DNA of 64,000 bases from Arcobacter arenosus (GTDB lineage: Bacteria; Campylobacterota; Campylobacteria; Campylobacterales; Arcobacteraceae): NCBI RefSeq assembly GCF_005771535.1, contig NZ_VANU01000001.1:682001-746000 (forward strand), read 5' to 3'. The translations under genes were made by a program, and so were the position numbers. Under the pieces are notes generated by a model. That model ran no database searches, was not told the DNA's origin, and was given only the letters and a program-made list of their open reading frames with translations. Of the stretch, positions 18,788-27,971 are shown one piece after another (positions within the stretch are counted from its first letter, which is position 1; each line of letters opens with the position of its first letter).

Positions 18788-20077
18788 CTATTCATTTATT
18801 TTATTACAATTGTGAGATAAAAAACTTGTTTCAGAATCCATCCCAAATACAGATTGAACTGTACTTACAACTATGTCACATTGATTATCTTTTGAAATAC
18901 TTTTTATCTTTTTTTGAGGTTGATGAAGATATTCAGTTAAAACTGTTTGACAAAGTTTTCTAATATTTTCTTCACTCTCTTTATCTATGAAACCTTTTTT
19001 CAAGGCATTTTTGATTTTTTTATCAATTATAGCATCACCTCTTGTGTACATATTTTTGATAACGGGGTCAACTTCAAGTGACTTTAACCAATCAAAAAAT
19101 TCTAAAGACATTTTATTTACAATTTGATATGCTGTTTTTGCTTGCTCTGCTCTTAAACTCATATTTTCATTTACTATTTCTTGTAAATCATCAACAGAAT
19201 AAATCATCAAATTGGGAGAATCAATCTCCTCTATATCCCTAGGAACTGCTATATCAAACCAAAATCTTTCAAAAGAACAGTTTTTAGTAATATCTTGTGT
19301 GATAATTGGATATGGAGCTGAAGTTGCGGTAATCATTACAGGTATTTCATTTAATAACTCAGGCAGATTTACATAATCCTCAACTTGGATATAATCTTCA
19401 AAAGTATCAGCTAATATTTGTGCTTTTTTTCTATCTCTTGATGTTAAAACAACATCAAAACCAGATGAAAGAAGATGTTTAATAGTTAATTCACTCATCT
19501 CCCCTGCTCCAATAACAAGAGCTTTTACACCAGCAGTATCTTTAATAATCTCTTTAGCTTTTGCAACTGCTGTTGAAGCAACTGAAACAGAACCTGTACC
19601 TAAAGATGTTGCATTTCTAACTGCGGCTGCACATTTAAAAGAATAATGTAATGCTCTACTTAATTCTTGGTCACAATACTCCTTTGATAAAGAAAATCTA
19701 AAGGCATCTTTTAACTGACCTACAATTTGAGTTTCACCAATTACCAATGAATCAAGAGCCGATGCAACAGAGAATATATGGTGTATTGCACTATCATTTA
19801 CAGAAATATCTGCTCTCTCATACAAATCATCAAATTCAATATTTGAATATTTTGATAACTTATTTATAATATTCTTAGAAGCAACATCAGGATTTGATGC
19901 CCTTGATATAATCTCTACCCTATTACAGGTAGATAATAAAATTGCTTCTTTTAAATGTTGGTCTTCCAAAATTTGTTTTAAGAATCTATCTTTATTTTCT
20001 TCATTAGGAAATGCTAATTTTTCCCTTGTTTGAATATCTGTATTCTTGTGTGAAAAACTAATACTTAAATAACTCAT
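18788..20077 (-). CDS. hemA: glutamyl-tRNA reductase
   Basis: 429 residues. The active-site Cys51 lies in [10 protein letters not shown], followed by [18 protein letters not shown], the conserved NADPH-domain entrance, [17 protein letters not shown]-like Rossmann residues ([11 protein letters not shown]) and [11 protein letters not shown]-type sequence ([12 protein letters not shown]). It reduces glutamyl-tRNA to glutamate semialdehyde, the first step of heme synthesis in most bacteria. A C-terminal dimerisation helix region is present. It lies 28 nt after ispB on the same strand. Confidence 0.97.
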   Translation of the reverse strand: MSYLSISFSHKNTDIQTREKLAFPNEENKDRFLKQILEDQHLKEAILLSTCNRVEIISRASNPDVASKNIINKLSKYSNIEFDDLYERADISVNDSAIHHIFSVASALDSLVIGETQIVGQLKDAFRFSLSKEYCDQELSRALHYSFKCAAAVRNATSLGTGSVSVASTAVAKAKEIIKDTAGVKALVIGAGEMSELTIKHLLSSGFDVVLTSRDRKKAQILADTFEDYIQVEDYVNLPELLNEIPVMITATSAPYPIITQDITKNCSFERFWFDIAVPRDIEEIDSPNLMIYSVDDLQEIVNENMSLRAEQAKTAYQIVNKMSLEFFDWLKSLEVDPVIKNMYTRGDAIIDKKIKNALKKGFIDKESEENIRKLCQTVLTEYLHQPQKKIKSISKDNQCDIVVSTVQSVFGMDSETSFLSHNCNKINE

Positions 20078-20105
20078 AATTTCAACTCTCTCTTCGCATA
20101 TCTAA

Positions 20106-21002
20106 TTAAAATTCTCTATTTATCATTGCACTCATAATTTGAACTAGTGATTCATTTTTTTCAGCTTTAACTGCTTCTATTGCTTCAAGTCCAAGCTCTT
20201 TTGCTTGATTAATTGAGTCTTCTAAAGCTTTTGTACTAATCATTTGCTCTTTTATCCATGATGATTCTTCAGAACTTAACTCTTTTTTATATAAAGACTC
20301 CAATTTTTGTTTATCTTCAATTCTTTCATGTAATAAAAGATAAGGGATTGTAACTTTACCCTCAACAAAATCAAGCATTGCAGGTTTTCCTAAAGTTTGG
20401 CTATCTTGTGTGATATCTAAAATATCATCAACCATTTGAAAGGCAATACCAAGATTTTTTCCATATAAGGCATATTTTTCTTTATCTAAATTTGCTAGTA
20501 TAGCAGCAGATTTAGCAGATGCTTCTATTAATGAAGCTGTTTTTTTGTAAATCATATCAATATATTTGTCATATGAAGTATTAAAGTTTTCAGTTAAATT
20601 TACATCTAACATCTCACCAATACTAAGTAGAGTTACTGCATTTGAAACACAATATGCAACTTCTCTATCCATTTGACTCAATTCAGTAAATGCTTTAGAG
20701 TATAGAACATCTCCAAACATAATTGAAGTTTTATTATCAAATAATGCATTTATTGAAGGTTTCCCTCTTCTTGTATCAGCTTCATCAATTACATCATCAT
20801 GAAGAAGTGATGCAGCATGAATCATTTCAATAATTGCACAAAGTTTAATTGATTCTTCAGTTACTCCTGCAATCTTTAATACTAATTTACTTCTTAACAT
20901 TTTTCCAGTTGCAAGTAAATCTAAAAGCTCTAAACTTTTTTCATCATTACACTCAATTACAAATTTTTTTATTTGCTCTTTAACTTTTACTAACTCTTCC
21001 AC
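20106..21002 (-). CDS. ispB: polyprenyl diphosphate synthase (octaprenyl type)
   Basis: 298 residues. Both Asp-rich motifs are visible: DDVIDEADTRRG (first, near residue 68) and DDILDITQD (second), along with GKMLRSKLVLK at the N-terminus. The enzyme elongates farnesyl diphosphate with isopentenyl units to make the side chain of menaquinone or related quinones. Exact chain length cannot be read from the sequence. The start is GTG at 21002 with AAGG seven nt upstream. It sits 8 nt after the DUF2018 gene. Confidence 0.92.
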   Translation of the reverse strand: MEELVKVKEQIKKFVIECNDEKSLELLDLLATGKMLRSKLVLKIAGVTEESIKLCAIIEMIHAASLLHDDVIDEADTRRGKPSINALFDNKTSIMFGDVLYSKAFTELSQMDREVAYCVSNAVTLLSIGEMLDVNLTENFNTSYDKYIDMIYKKTASLIEASAKSAAILANLDKEKYALYGKNLGIAFQMVDDILDITQDSQTLGKPAMLDFVEGKVTIPYLLLHERIEDKQKLESLYKKELSSEESSWIKEQMISTKALEDSINQAKELGLEAIEAVKAEKNESLVQIMSAMINREF

Positions 21003-21010
21003 TCTTTACC

Positions 21011-21307
21011 TTATGAATCTAATCTACAAATTATATCTCCAGTAAGCTCTACATAAAGACCTTTTTTCATCTCTTCAACTTCATCAAGGTTTTGTATAAC
21101 ATACTGTTTTACCACATCATTAATATCAAAGTCTAAATCTTTATCTTTTGATAAAAGAAGCTCCATTACTGCAACTTTTTCAAGGAGTTTATCAAACTCT
21201 TCTTCTACAATTTCACTATTTGCAGTTCTTGCAACATCAAAATATTTTGATTTAGGACTCCCTACGAAGATATCATCTTCATCTTCTAAAAACCAATCCT
21301 TAGACAT
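21011..21307 (-). CDS. DUF2018 family protein
   Basis: 98 residues, acidic and helical, with no signal or membrane segment. It resembles the DUF2018 family (Helicobacter pylori HP0242), known as an all-helical homodimer with an unusual knotted topology and no assigned function. The pattern SEIVEEEFDKLLEKVAVMELLL followed by VVKQYVIQNLDEVEEMKKG fits, split here by an Asp-rich loop. It is 3 nt from the hisD stop and 8 nt from ispB, so it is part of the aroK-to-cca transcript. Confidence 0.8.
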   Translation of the reverse strand: MSKDWFLEDEDDIFVGSPKSKYFDVARTANSEIVEEEFDKLLEKVAVMELLLSKDKDLDFDINDVVKQYVIQNLDEVEEMKKGLYVELTGDIICRLDS

Positions 21308-21310
21308 AAA

Positions 21311-22609
21311 TTATTTGCCTTCTCTTAATCTAACTCTAACTGATTCAGCGTGGGCAGTAAGACCCTCTGTATCTGCTAAAATAGCACAAGCTTCACCTAA
21401 CTCGTCAATTGCTTGTTTAGAGAAGTTGATAATTGAACTTTTTTTCATAAAGTTTTCAACATTTAATGGGCTATAAAACTTAGCTGTACTTCCTGTAGGA
21501 AGAGTATGATTTGGTCCTGCTATATAATCACCAATTGGTTCAGGTGTATTTTCACCTAAGAAAATTGCACCTGCATGTTTTATTTTTGGTAATAATTCAA
21601 AGGCATTTGTTGTCATAACCTCTAAGTGCTCTGGAGCAATTTCATTCATAAGTTCAATTGCTTCATCCATAGAAGATGCAACAATAATAGCACCTCTTTC
21701 TTCAATAGATTTTCTAGCAATCTCTTCTCTACTTAAAGTTTTTAAATAAGCTTCAACCTCATCAGAAGTTTTAGATGCAACATCACTTGAAGTTGTAATC
21801 ATAATTGAACTTGCCATCTCATCATGTTCTGCTTGTGATAAAAGGTCAATTGCTAAATATTTTGGCTTAGCAGTTTCATCACTTAAAATACCAATTTCAG
21901 AAGGTCCTGCAATCATATCTATGTTCACTTCACCAAATACTAATTTTTTAGCAGTTGCTACAAAAATATTTCCAGGACCTGTTATTACATCAACCTTTGG
22001 AATAGTCTCAGTTCCGTATGCCATTGCAGCAATTGCACTTGCTCCTCCAACTTTAAATGCCTTACTTACATTACAAATATGACATGCTGCAAGAACTAAT
22101 TCATTTATCTCATTATTTGGAGTTGGTGTACAAACAACAATCTCCTCAACTCCTGCTACAATAGCTGGAATTGCATTCATTAAAAGTGAACTAGGGTATG
22201 CTGCTTTTCCACCAGGAATATATAATCCAGCTTTATCAACAGGAGTTACCTTTTGTCCTAAAACTGTCCCATTTTTTTCAAAATCAATCCATGATTTTGG
22301 TAGTTGTTTTTCATGGTAAGACTTAATTCTATCGTATGCAATATGTAAAGCTTTTTTTAAATCATCATTAATATTTTCATAGGCTTTTTTCATATCTTCT
22401 TGAGAAATCATTAAATCTTCATCTGATTGAACTTCCCATTTATCGAATTTTTCAATATGAGCCTTAACTGCTTTGTTTCCCTCGTCAACAATCTCATCAA
22501 TTATATCTGTAACAATTGCAGAAACATGTTTAATATCTGTTTTTGCTCTACTTAAAATATTTTCAAATTCACTTTTGAAATTTGCATCATTTGTATTAAT
22601 AATCTTCAT
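21311..22609 (-). CDS. hisD: histidinol dehydrogenase
   Basis: 432 residues. Signatures include YIPGGKAAYPSSLLMNAIPA, GPGNIFVATAKKLVFG, DMIAGPSEIGIL, LLSQAEHDE and IAPEHLEVM; the last two contain the zinc ligands and the catalytic Glu-His pair. It oxidises histidinol to histidine, the last two steps of the pathway. Its ATG overlaps the aroK stop by 1 nt (TAATG). hisG is 40 kb away in this window, so the his genes are scattered. Confidence 0.97.
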   Translation of the reverse strand: MKIINTNDANFKSEFENILSRAKTDIKHVSAIVTDIIDEIVDEGNKAVKAHIEKFDKWEVQSDEDLMISQEDMKKAYENINDDLKKALHIAYDRIKSYHEKQLPKSWIDFEKNGTVLGQKVTPVDKAGLYIPGGKAAYPSSLLMNAIPAIVAGVEEIVVCTPTPNNEINELVLAACHICNVSKAFKVGGASAIAAMAYGTETIPKVDVITGPGNIFVATAKKLVFGEVNIDMIAGPSEIGILSDETAKPKYLAIDLLSQAEHDEMASSIMITTSSDVASKTSDEVEAYLKTLSREEIARKSIEERGAIIVASSMDEAIELMNEIAPEHLEVMTTNAFELLPKIKHAGAIFLGENTPEPIGDYIAGPNHTLPTGSTAKFYSPLNVENFMKKSSIINFSKQAIDELGEACAILADTEGLTAHAESVRVRLREGK

Positions 22610-23121
22610 TATATCTTTCCTAATATATCTTTTACGATATCTTCAATATCTTTATCTTCCACATTTACAATTACATCGGCAACTTTTTTATAATCTTCTA
22701 CTCTTTGCTCGTAAAGCTTTTTACCCTCTTTTAAATCTTTTAAAAGTGGTCTTTTTCTAAGTTTTGCTTTTGCATTTGGTGATTTATTGATTCTTCTTAA
22801 AATCCCTTCAAAACTTGATTCAAGATAGATTACTTTCCCAATATTGTGGATATTTTCTTGTCTAAAGAAACCTCCACCTGTTGAGATAATTGTATTATCA
22901 ACATTTTTTTCAAGCCACAAAGCACATTTTTTTTCAAGGTTTCTAAAATAAGCTTCACCCTCTTTTTTGAAAATCTTTTTTATGGTTCTTTTTTCGATAC
23001 TCTCAATTAAGTCGTCTGTATCGATAGCAAAATAGTCTGAGGCTTTAACTAATGCTCTAGCAGTTGTTCCCTTTCCAACTCCCATAAATCCAATTAGTAT
23101 TATATTGTTTTTTCTTTCCAA
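22609..23121 (-). CDS. aroK: shikimate kinase
   Basis: 170 residues. It phosphorylates shikimate in the aromatic amino-acid pathway. The P-loop is GFMGVGKGTTARAL (from Gly11): the position after GK is Gly instead of the usual Ser/Thr, followed by Thr19, resembling the GKGT of adenylate kinase. Other family marks are DTDDLIE, FRNLEKK, ISTGGGFF and RKRPLL (lid). The start is TTG at 23121 with AGGA seven nt upstream. It is the first gene of the minus-strand aroK-to-cca set; the upstream gap of about 126 nt probably holds the promoter. Confidence 0.93.
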   Translation of the reverse strand: MERKNNIILIGFMGVGKGTTARALVKASDYFAIDTDDLIESIEKRTIKKIFKKEGEAYFRNLEKKCALWLEKNVDNTIISTGGGFFRQENIHNIGKVIYLESSFEGILRRINKSPNAKAKLRKRPLLKDLKEGKKLYEQRVEDYKKVADVIVNVEDKDIEDIVKDILGKI

Positions 23122-23247
23122 TGAAATTTCCTGTAAATGATTAAATCGTAAGATTATATCTAAATTAAAGTAAAAGTATAAATGACCTAAATCAACAAGG
23201 TAATTTATTTTGAAGTGTTAATATAGTAGATTATTAAATTAATATTG

Positions 23248-26106
23248 TTATTTTAAAGGTAGATAAATACTAAACTTTGCACCTTTATATTTGATATTAT
23301 TATATTCAAACTTTTCATTTTCTACAATAATTTTTCCACCCATATGTTTTTCAATAATTTGGTGAGTCATATAAAGACCTATTCCAGTCCCTTGTGCTTG
23401 GTGTTTAGTTGTAAAATATGGATCAAATATTTTTTCTATTATACTATTTTTTATCCCTCCACCATTATCTAAAACTGTCACAATAATATTTTCTTTATCT
23501 GATTTTACATTTACAAAAATTAGTTTTTCTTCTTGAGTTTTATCTTTTAAAGCATCCTTTGAGTTATAAAAAATATTTAATAAGGCTTGAGTAAATTCAT
23601 TTTCATAACTTTTGATTTTACAATCATCTTTTTGCTCAAATATCATTTGAATATTATTGCTTTTTAATATCCCCTCAATTAGCATAAGATTCTTTTCTAT
23701 AGATTTTAAAACTGAAAACTCTTTTTTCTCTTTATCAGTTTTAAAAAAGTTTCTAAAGTCTTCAATAGTTTGAGAGAGGTGTTGTGCTGTATTATTAATT
23801 TTTTCCAAATCTTTCTTTTCATCATCAAAATCTGTTACACCTAACTCTTTTTTTACAATAATTCCTGTTGCTATACTAGAAACTAAACTTAAAGGTTGTC
23901 TCCACTGATGAGCAATATTTTCAATCATCTCACCCATAGCTGCCATTTTTGATTGTTGTGATAAAAGTTTATCTTTTTGTTTTAACTCAGTTAAATCAAT
24001 AACAGATGAAATTCTAACTCTTTTTGAATCTAATATAGCATCTTTACCTTTTGCAAGTACATGAAACTCTTCCCCATCTTTTTTTTGTACAATAATTTCA
24101 TAGGCATCTTCTTGGTCTGTTTTTATATTTTTAGCCACTAAATCATATGATTTAGGACTAACAAAATCTTTTATGTGCTGACCTATTACTTGATCTTTAT
24201 TTTCAAAACCAAAAAGCTCTGCCGCAATTTTATTTGACTGTAAACATTTTCCATTTTCATCAAATACAAAAACTCCTTCATTTACTGAGTCTAAAAGTAT
24301 TTCAAAACTTTCTAGGGAGGTTTCTAATTTTTTTTGAGTTTTACTTAAAATATTATTGTATTTTTTTAATTGTCTGTTTCTAAAATATGCAATTATTATT
24401 ATAATAAGAAATATCCCTAAAATCTCAAATAAGTATTTAAAATTGTCTGAGGATTCAACCTTTACAGAGATATATCTATTAAAAATCTCCTGCATTGTTG
24501 AATGGGGAATACTCTCAATAGCCTTTTGAATTATTTCATATAATAATTCATCATCATTTCTAACTGCAATTCCTAAATCAAATTTTCTATCAAATTTACC
24601 AGTAATCTTTAAAGTATCAATAAATTCATGTTGAAGTACATATGCAATTGTTGGTAAAGAATCTACAAAACCATACAATTCGCCAGATCGAACTTTTTCA
24701 AGTCCTTGTTTTATATTATTAACATCAACAATTTTATTATTAGGGTATTTATTTTTTAAATATTCTCCCATAGAATACCCTTTTACAATACCTACTTTTT
24801 CTTTTTCAATAATATCTTCAGGATTTGGTAAAAAGAATTTCTCAGTGGAAGTTGCTATTACCACAGGAAAATTAATATAAGAGCTTGTAAATTTTAAATA
24901 TTTTAATCTTGAAGGTGTTTCTTGGGCAAGGGAAAGGATATCGCATTTTCTTTGTTTTGCAAGATTTAAAGAATCAGACCATGTTTTTGTAGGGATTACG
25001 TTTATTTCTAAATTAGTTTTTTCAGAAATTAATTTAAGAAAATCAGCTGTCATACCAATATGTTTTCCCTCTTCATTAAACATTTCATAGGGCATCCAAT
25101 TTGGATCAATACATACTTTAATCTCTTTTTTCTTTTTTATATACTCTTTTTCTTTTTCTGAAAAATCTATATTACTATATGTAAATATTTTATTAAAAAG
25201 AAGTTTATCAAGGGGAATATTAGAATGGGATCTTAAAATATCTTGATTAACAACATTCTCAATAATTTCACCAACTTTATAAATAGCAGTCATCATTAAT
25301 TTTTCAGTCTCTTTTGCTTCAAATAATAAGGCATCCTTTGATTTTATTTTTGAATATTTTTCAATAATAATATCAGATATCTCTTCTTTATTATCAAATG
25401 CATAATTCCACCCTTTGTTTGTGGCTTCTAAAAACTTTTGTACCATCAAAGGATTTTTTTTTGCGTTAGAATATGAAGTAAATAGATTTAAACCACCACC
25501 AATAATTCCATAATTTTCTGGGTCTATAATTCGATATGGTATTTGTGATTTTTTTACATGGTAAAGTTCATTTGAAACAAATGCAGAAAAAGCATCAACC
25601 TCACCATTTATAAATTTTTCTCCCGTAAAATCATGGTCAACTGAAATAAAATCGCTTTGTTTTATTTTATGTTTTTTTAAAAGTTCCCCAAGTAATGAAT
25701 CTTTTAATTCATTTTTTAAATACATTACTTTTTTACCCTTTAAATCTTCAGGGACTATAATATCTTGTTTTGTAACAAAAACTAAAGCAGATTTTTTAAA
25801 ATAATTGGCAACTAATACAATTGGTTTTTTTTCATCGTAAAGATTTAAATATGAAGTATCATAAAGCCCAAAAGTAGCTCTATCATTTTTAACTTCATCT
25901 ATTACATTTATATCTCCAACAAATTCATTTATTTGAACATCTAAACCCAAATCTTTATAAAAACCTTTTTCTTTTGCTGCAATAAAACCCGCAAATTCAA
26001 ATTGATATTTCCAATTTAATTGTAAAGTTACTTTTTCTAAGTTTTGAGAGGAGAAAAGTTCACTAGTAATAAGTAAAGAAAAGATTATTAATCTTATAAA
26101 GTTCAA
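23248..26106 (-). CDS. sensor histidine kinase with two different periplasmic binding domains
   Basis: 952 residues. Signal peptide (1-20); a THI5/NMT1-type binding domain (about 24-310; LQLNWKYQFEFAGFIAAKEK); an SBP_bac_3-type amino-acid binding domain (about 327-548; VCIDPNWMPYEMFNEEGKHI); one membrane helix (557-576); a PAS domain (about 598-705); and a kinase core with His733 in HQWRQPLS, an N-box, DNGGGI and GTGIGLYM. The HWRQPL H-box is the variant frequent in Campylobacterota. It probably senses a small nitrogenous ligand in the periplasm and phosphorylates an unlinked response regulator, since none is adjacent. The start is TTG at 26106 with AAGG nearby. Confidence 0.9.
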   Translation of the reverse strand: MNFIRLIIFSLLITSELFSSQNLEKVTLQLNWKYQFEFAGFIAAKEKGFYKDLGLDVQINEFVGDINVIDEVKNDRATFGLYDTSYLNLYDEKKPIVLVANYFKKSALVFVTKQDIIVPEDLKGKKVMYLKNELKDSLLGELLKKHKIKQSDFISVDHDFTGEKFINGEVDAFSAFVSNELYHVKKSQIPYRIIDPENYGIIGGGLNLFTSYSNAKKNPLMVQKFLEATNKGWNYAFDNKEEISDIIIEKYSKIKSKDALLFEAKETEKLMMTAIYKVGEIIENVVNQDILRSHSNIPLDKLLFNKIFTYSNIDFSEKEKEYIKKKKEIKVCIDPNWMPYEMFNEEGKHIGMTADFLKLISEKTNLEINVIPTKTWSDSLNLAKQRKCDILSLAQETPSRLKYLKFTSSYINFPVVIATSTEKFFLPNPEDIIEKEKVGIVKGYSMGEYLKNKYPNNKIVDVNNIKQGLEKVRSGELYGFVDSLPTIAYVLQHEFIDTLKITGKFDRKFDLGIAVRNDDELLYEIIQKAIESIPHSTMQEIFNRYISVKVESSDNFKYLFEILGIFLIIIIIAYFRNRQLKKYNNILSKTQKKLETSLESFEILLDSVNEGVFVFDENGKCLQSNKIAAELFGFENKDQVIGQHIKDFVSPKSYDLVAKNIKTDQEDAYEIIVQKKDGEEFHVLAKGKDAILDSKRVRISSVIDLTELKQKDKLLSQQSKMAAMGEMIENIAHQWRQPLSLVSSIATGIIVKKELGVTDFDDEKKDLEKINNTAQHLSQTIEDFRNFFKTDKEKKEFSVLKSIEKNLMLIEGILKSNNIQMIFEQKDDCKIKSYENEFTQALLNIFYNSKDALKDKTQEEKLIFVNVKSDKENIIVTVLDNGGGIKNSIIEKIFDPYFTTKHQAQGTGIGLYMTHQIIEKHMGGKIIVENEKFEYNNIKYKGAKFSIYLPLK

Positions 26107-26146
26107 ATTTTTACCTTAACAATGTTAATACAATATAATATCTAAA

Positions 26147-27046
26147 TCAATTATTTAAGTCAATTTTATTTTTAAACTTCCTTAGATATCTATCTATCAT
26201 TGTCTTATTTCCTAAAATTCCACCTTGATGTATATATAAAAGTGTTGTATCCTCATTAAAATATTTAGAAGAACACATTGAAATAAAACCTAAAGGATCA
26301 TATAATAGATCAAATTCAATATTTGTATCTCTTAAAACTTCTTCATAAATTTCAAAAAACTCCTTATAAAGTTTCCCAAAATGGTACTTTTTACCAAGCC
26401 TTATTATATTTGGATGATAGTTTTCATTTTTTTCCAAATGAAAAAACTGATTTTTTAAATACTCTTCCCCACCCACACAAGGTACAGTTAAAACTTCAAA
26501 AGATAAGTTTTTTTGTAAAAAAAGTGCCGTTGTACCTGTGCCACTTGGTAAAAATATTTTTAAATCTTTTATAGAGTTTTCCTTTGCCCAAGAGTTAATT
26601 TCATCGGCTAAGATTTTAATTCCATATTGGGCTTCTTGAACTCTACCACCCTCTTCTATAAATAAAGTCTCTTCATTTAATAAATTTTTTTCAATATATT
26701 CTTGAATATTTTCATCATTTTTTTCAATGATATTTGCCCCATTTTCCAAACTTGCCTTATAATTTCCACAAGGGTTTTCTTTTAAGTATGAGCTTATATG
26801 ATTTACATAAAAATCAAGTTTTAAATTTTTTAATTTGGCTAAAACAGATAAAGAGTATAAAGAATTAGCTTGAGCAGAACCAAAACTTACTATTTTTTTA
26901 ATATTTGGAAAATCATTTTCTAAAAAATAGTAAAATTTTCTAGCTTTATTTCCAGAAAATTTTTCATCTAAAAGATCGTCTCTTTTGATATATATAGTTC
27001 TATTTCTAAATTTTGTTTTTGTTATGGGAGAGTTTTTATAATTCAT
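26147..27046 (-). CDS. PLP-dependent enzyme of the ACC deaminase / D-cysteine desulfhydrase family
   Basis: 299 residues of fold-type II. The Schiff-base lysine is Lys34 in KFSGNKARKF, the phosphate-binding loop is PSGTGTTALFL, and the C-terminal HQGGILGN matches this family. Substrates in the family are 1-aminocyclopropane-1-carboxylate, D-cysteine or L-cysteate; I cannot tell which from the motifs. It lies 40 nt upstream of the sensor kinase on the same strand and may be transcribed with it. The start at 27046 is 46 nt from the divergent exbB start. Confidence 0.85.
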   Translation of the reverse strand: MNYKNSPITKTKFRNRTIYIKRDDLLDEKFSGNKARKFYYFLENDFPNIKKIVSFGSAQANSLYSLSVLAKLKNLKLDFYVNHISSYLKENPCGNYKASLENGANIIEKNDENIQEYIEKNLLNEETLFIEEGGRVQEAQYGIKILADEINSWAKENSIKDLKIFLPSGTGTTALFLQKNLSFEVLTVPCVGGEEYLKNQFFHLEKNENYHPNIIRLGKKYHFGKLYKEFFEIYEEVLRDTNIEFDLLYDPLGFISMCSSKYFNEDTTLLYIHQGGILGNKTMIDRYLRKFKNKIDLNN

Positions 27047-27092
27047 TAAAATTATTATACTAAAATAAACAAAAATTTTATAATGAGGTATT

Positions 27093-27572
27093 ATGGATTT
27101 AAATTTAATGGAATATATTGATAAAGGTGGTTTAATAGTTTATATTTTAATCTTTTTAAATATTATTGGTTTTACTATAATTATTTGGAAGTTTTTAACA
27201 ATTCCAAGAAAAAATGCAATGGTAAAAAAAATAAAAGATAAACTCAATGAACAAAACAAACACAATATAAATATTGAGATTGAGTATGAAGTAAAAAAAT
27301 TAGAAACTGGCTTAACATATATTAAAAATATTGCTTCTGTTGCACCATTATTGGGACTTTTGGGAACTGTTTTTGGAGTATATAAAGCCTTTGAAGAGAT
27401 AACACAAAAAGGTTTAGGTGACCCTACAGTTTTTTCAGGGGGAATTTCAATTGCACTTATAACAACAATTGCTGGTCTAATTGTAGCAATCCCACACCAT
27501 ATAGCTTATAATCATTTTATTTCAATGATTGACACAATTGAGTTAAAAGCAAAAAAAGAGTTAATAGATTAA
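27093..27572 (+). CDS. exbB: ExbB/TolQ/MotA-family proton channel
   Basis: 159 residues. Three transmembrane segments are visible: YILIFLNIIGFTIIIWKFL, then ASVAPLLGLLGTVFGVYKAF, the family hallmark, and ISIALITTIAGLIVAIPHHIA. With ExbD/TolR it uses the proton gradient to energise TonB- or TolA-type systems. GAGG lies just before the ATG. No tonB gene or TonB-dependent receptor is in the window, so TolQ versus ExbB cannot be decided; the small size favours ExbB. Confidence 0.9.
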   Translation: MDLNLMEYIDKGGLIVYILIFLNIIGFTIIIWKFLTIPRKNAMVKKIKDKLNEQNKHNINIEIEYEVKKLETGLTYIKNIASVAPLLGLLGTVFGVYKAFEEITQKGLGDPTVFSGGISIALITTIAGLIVAIPHHIAYNHFISMIDTIELKAKKELID

Positions 27573-27971
27573 ATGAAAAGAAGAGAACACTTAGGAATTG
27601 ATTTAACACCTGTTATTGATGTTGTTTTTATTCTGCTGATATTTTTTATTGTAACTTCTGTTTTTAAAAAAGAACAATTAGCTTTGATGCTTGATTTACC
27701 TGAAGCTAATGCAAAAGAAACACAAATAAAAGAGGACCAAGTATTTATAGAATTAAGTTCTGAAAAAATAGCAATTAGAGGTGTTGAAGTAAATTTAATA
27801 TCTTTAGAAGAGAGTTTAAAAGTAATAAAAGATAAGAAAAAAGCTGTTATTGTTAGAATTGATAAAAATGTAACCTATGATAGGGTTGTTACTATTTTAG
27901 ACCTTTTACAAAAATATAGTCTTAATAATCTTGCTCTAATTACAAATGAAAAAGGAGAAAAAAGTGAATGA
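27573..27971 (+). CDS. exbD: ExbD/TolR-family protein
   Basis: 132 residues. A short cytoplasmic N-terminus precedes one helix with the essential acid Asp16 in LTPVIDVVFILLIFFIVTSV. A periplasmic domain follows (about 35-128). It pairs with the ExbB homologue; its ATG follows the exbB stop with no gap. Its stop overlaps the mgtE start region by 8 nt, which couples a proton-driven energising pair to a magnesium transporter in one transcript. Confidence 0.92.
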   Translation: MKRREHLGIDLTPVIDVVFILLIFFIVTSVFKKEQLALMLDLPEANAKETQIKEDQVFIELSSEKIAIRGVEVNLISLEESLKVIKDKKKAVIVRIDKNVTYDRVVTILDLLQKYSLNNLALITNEKGEKSE

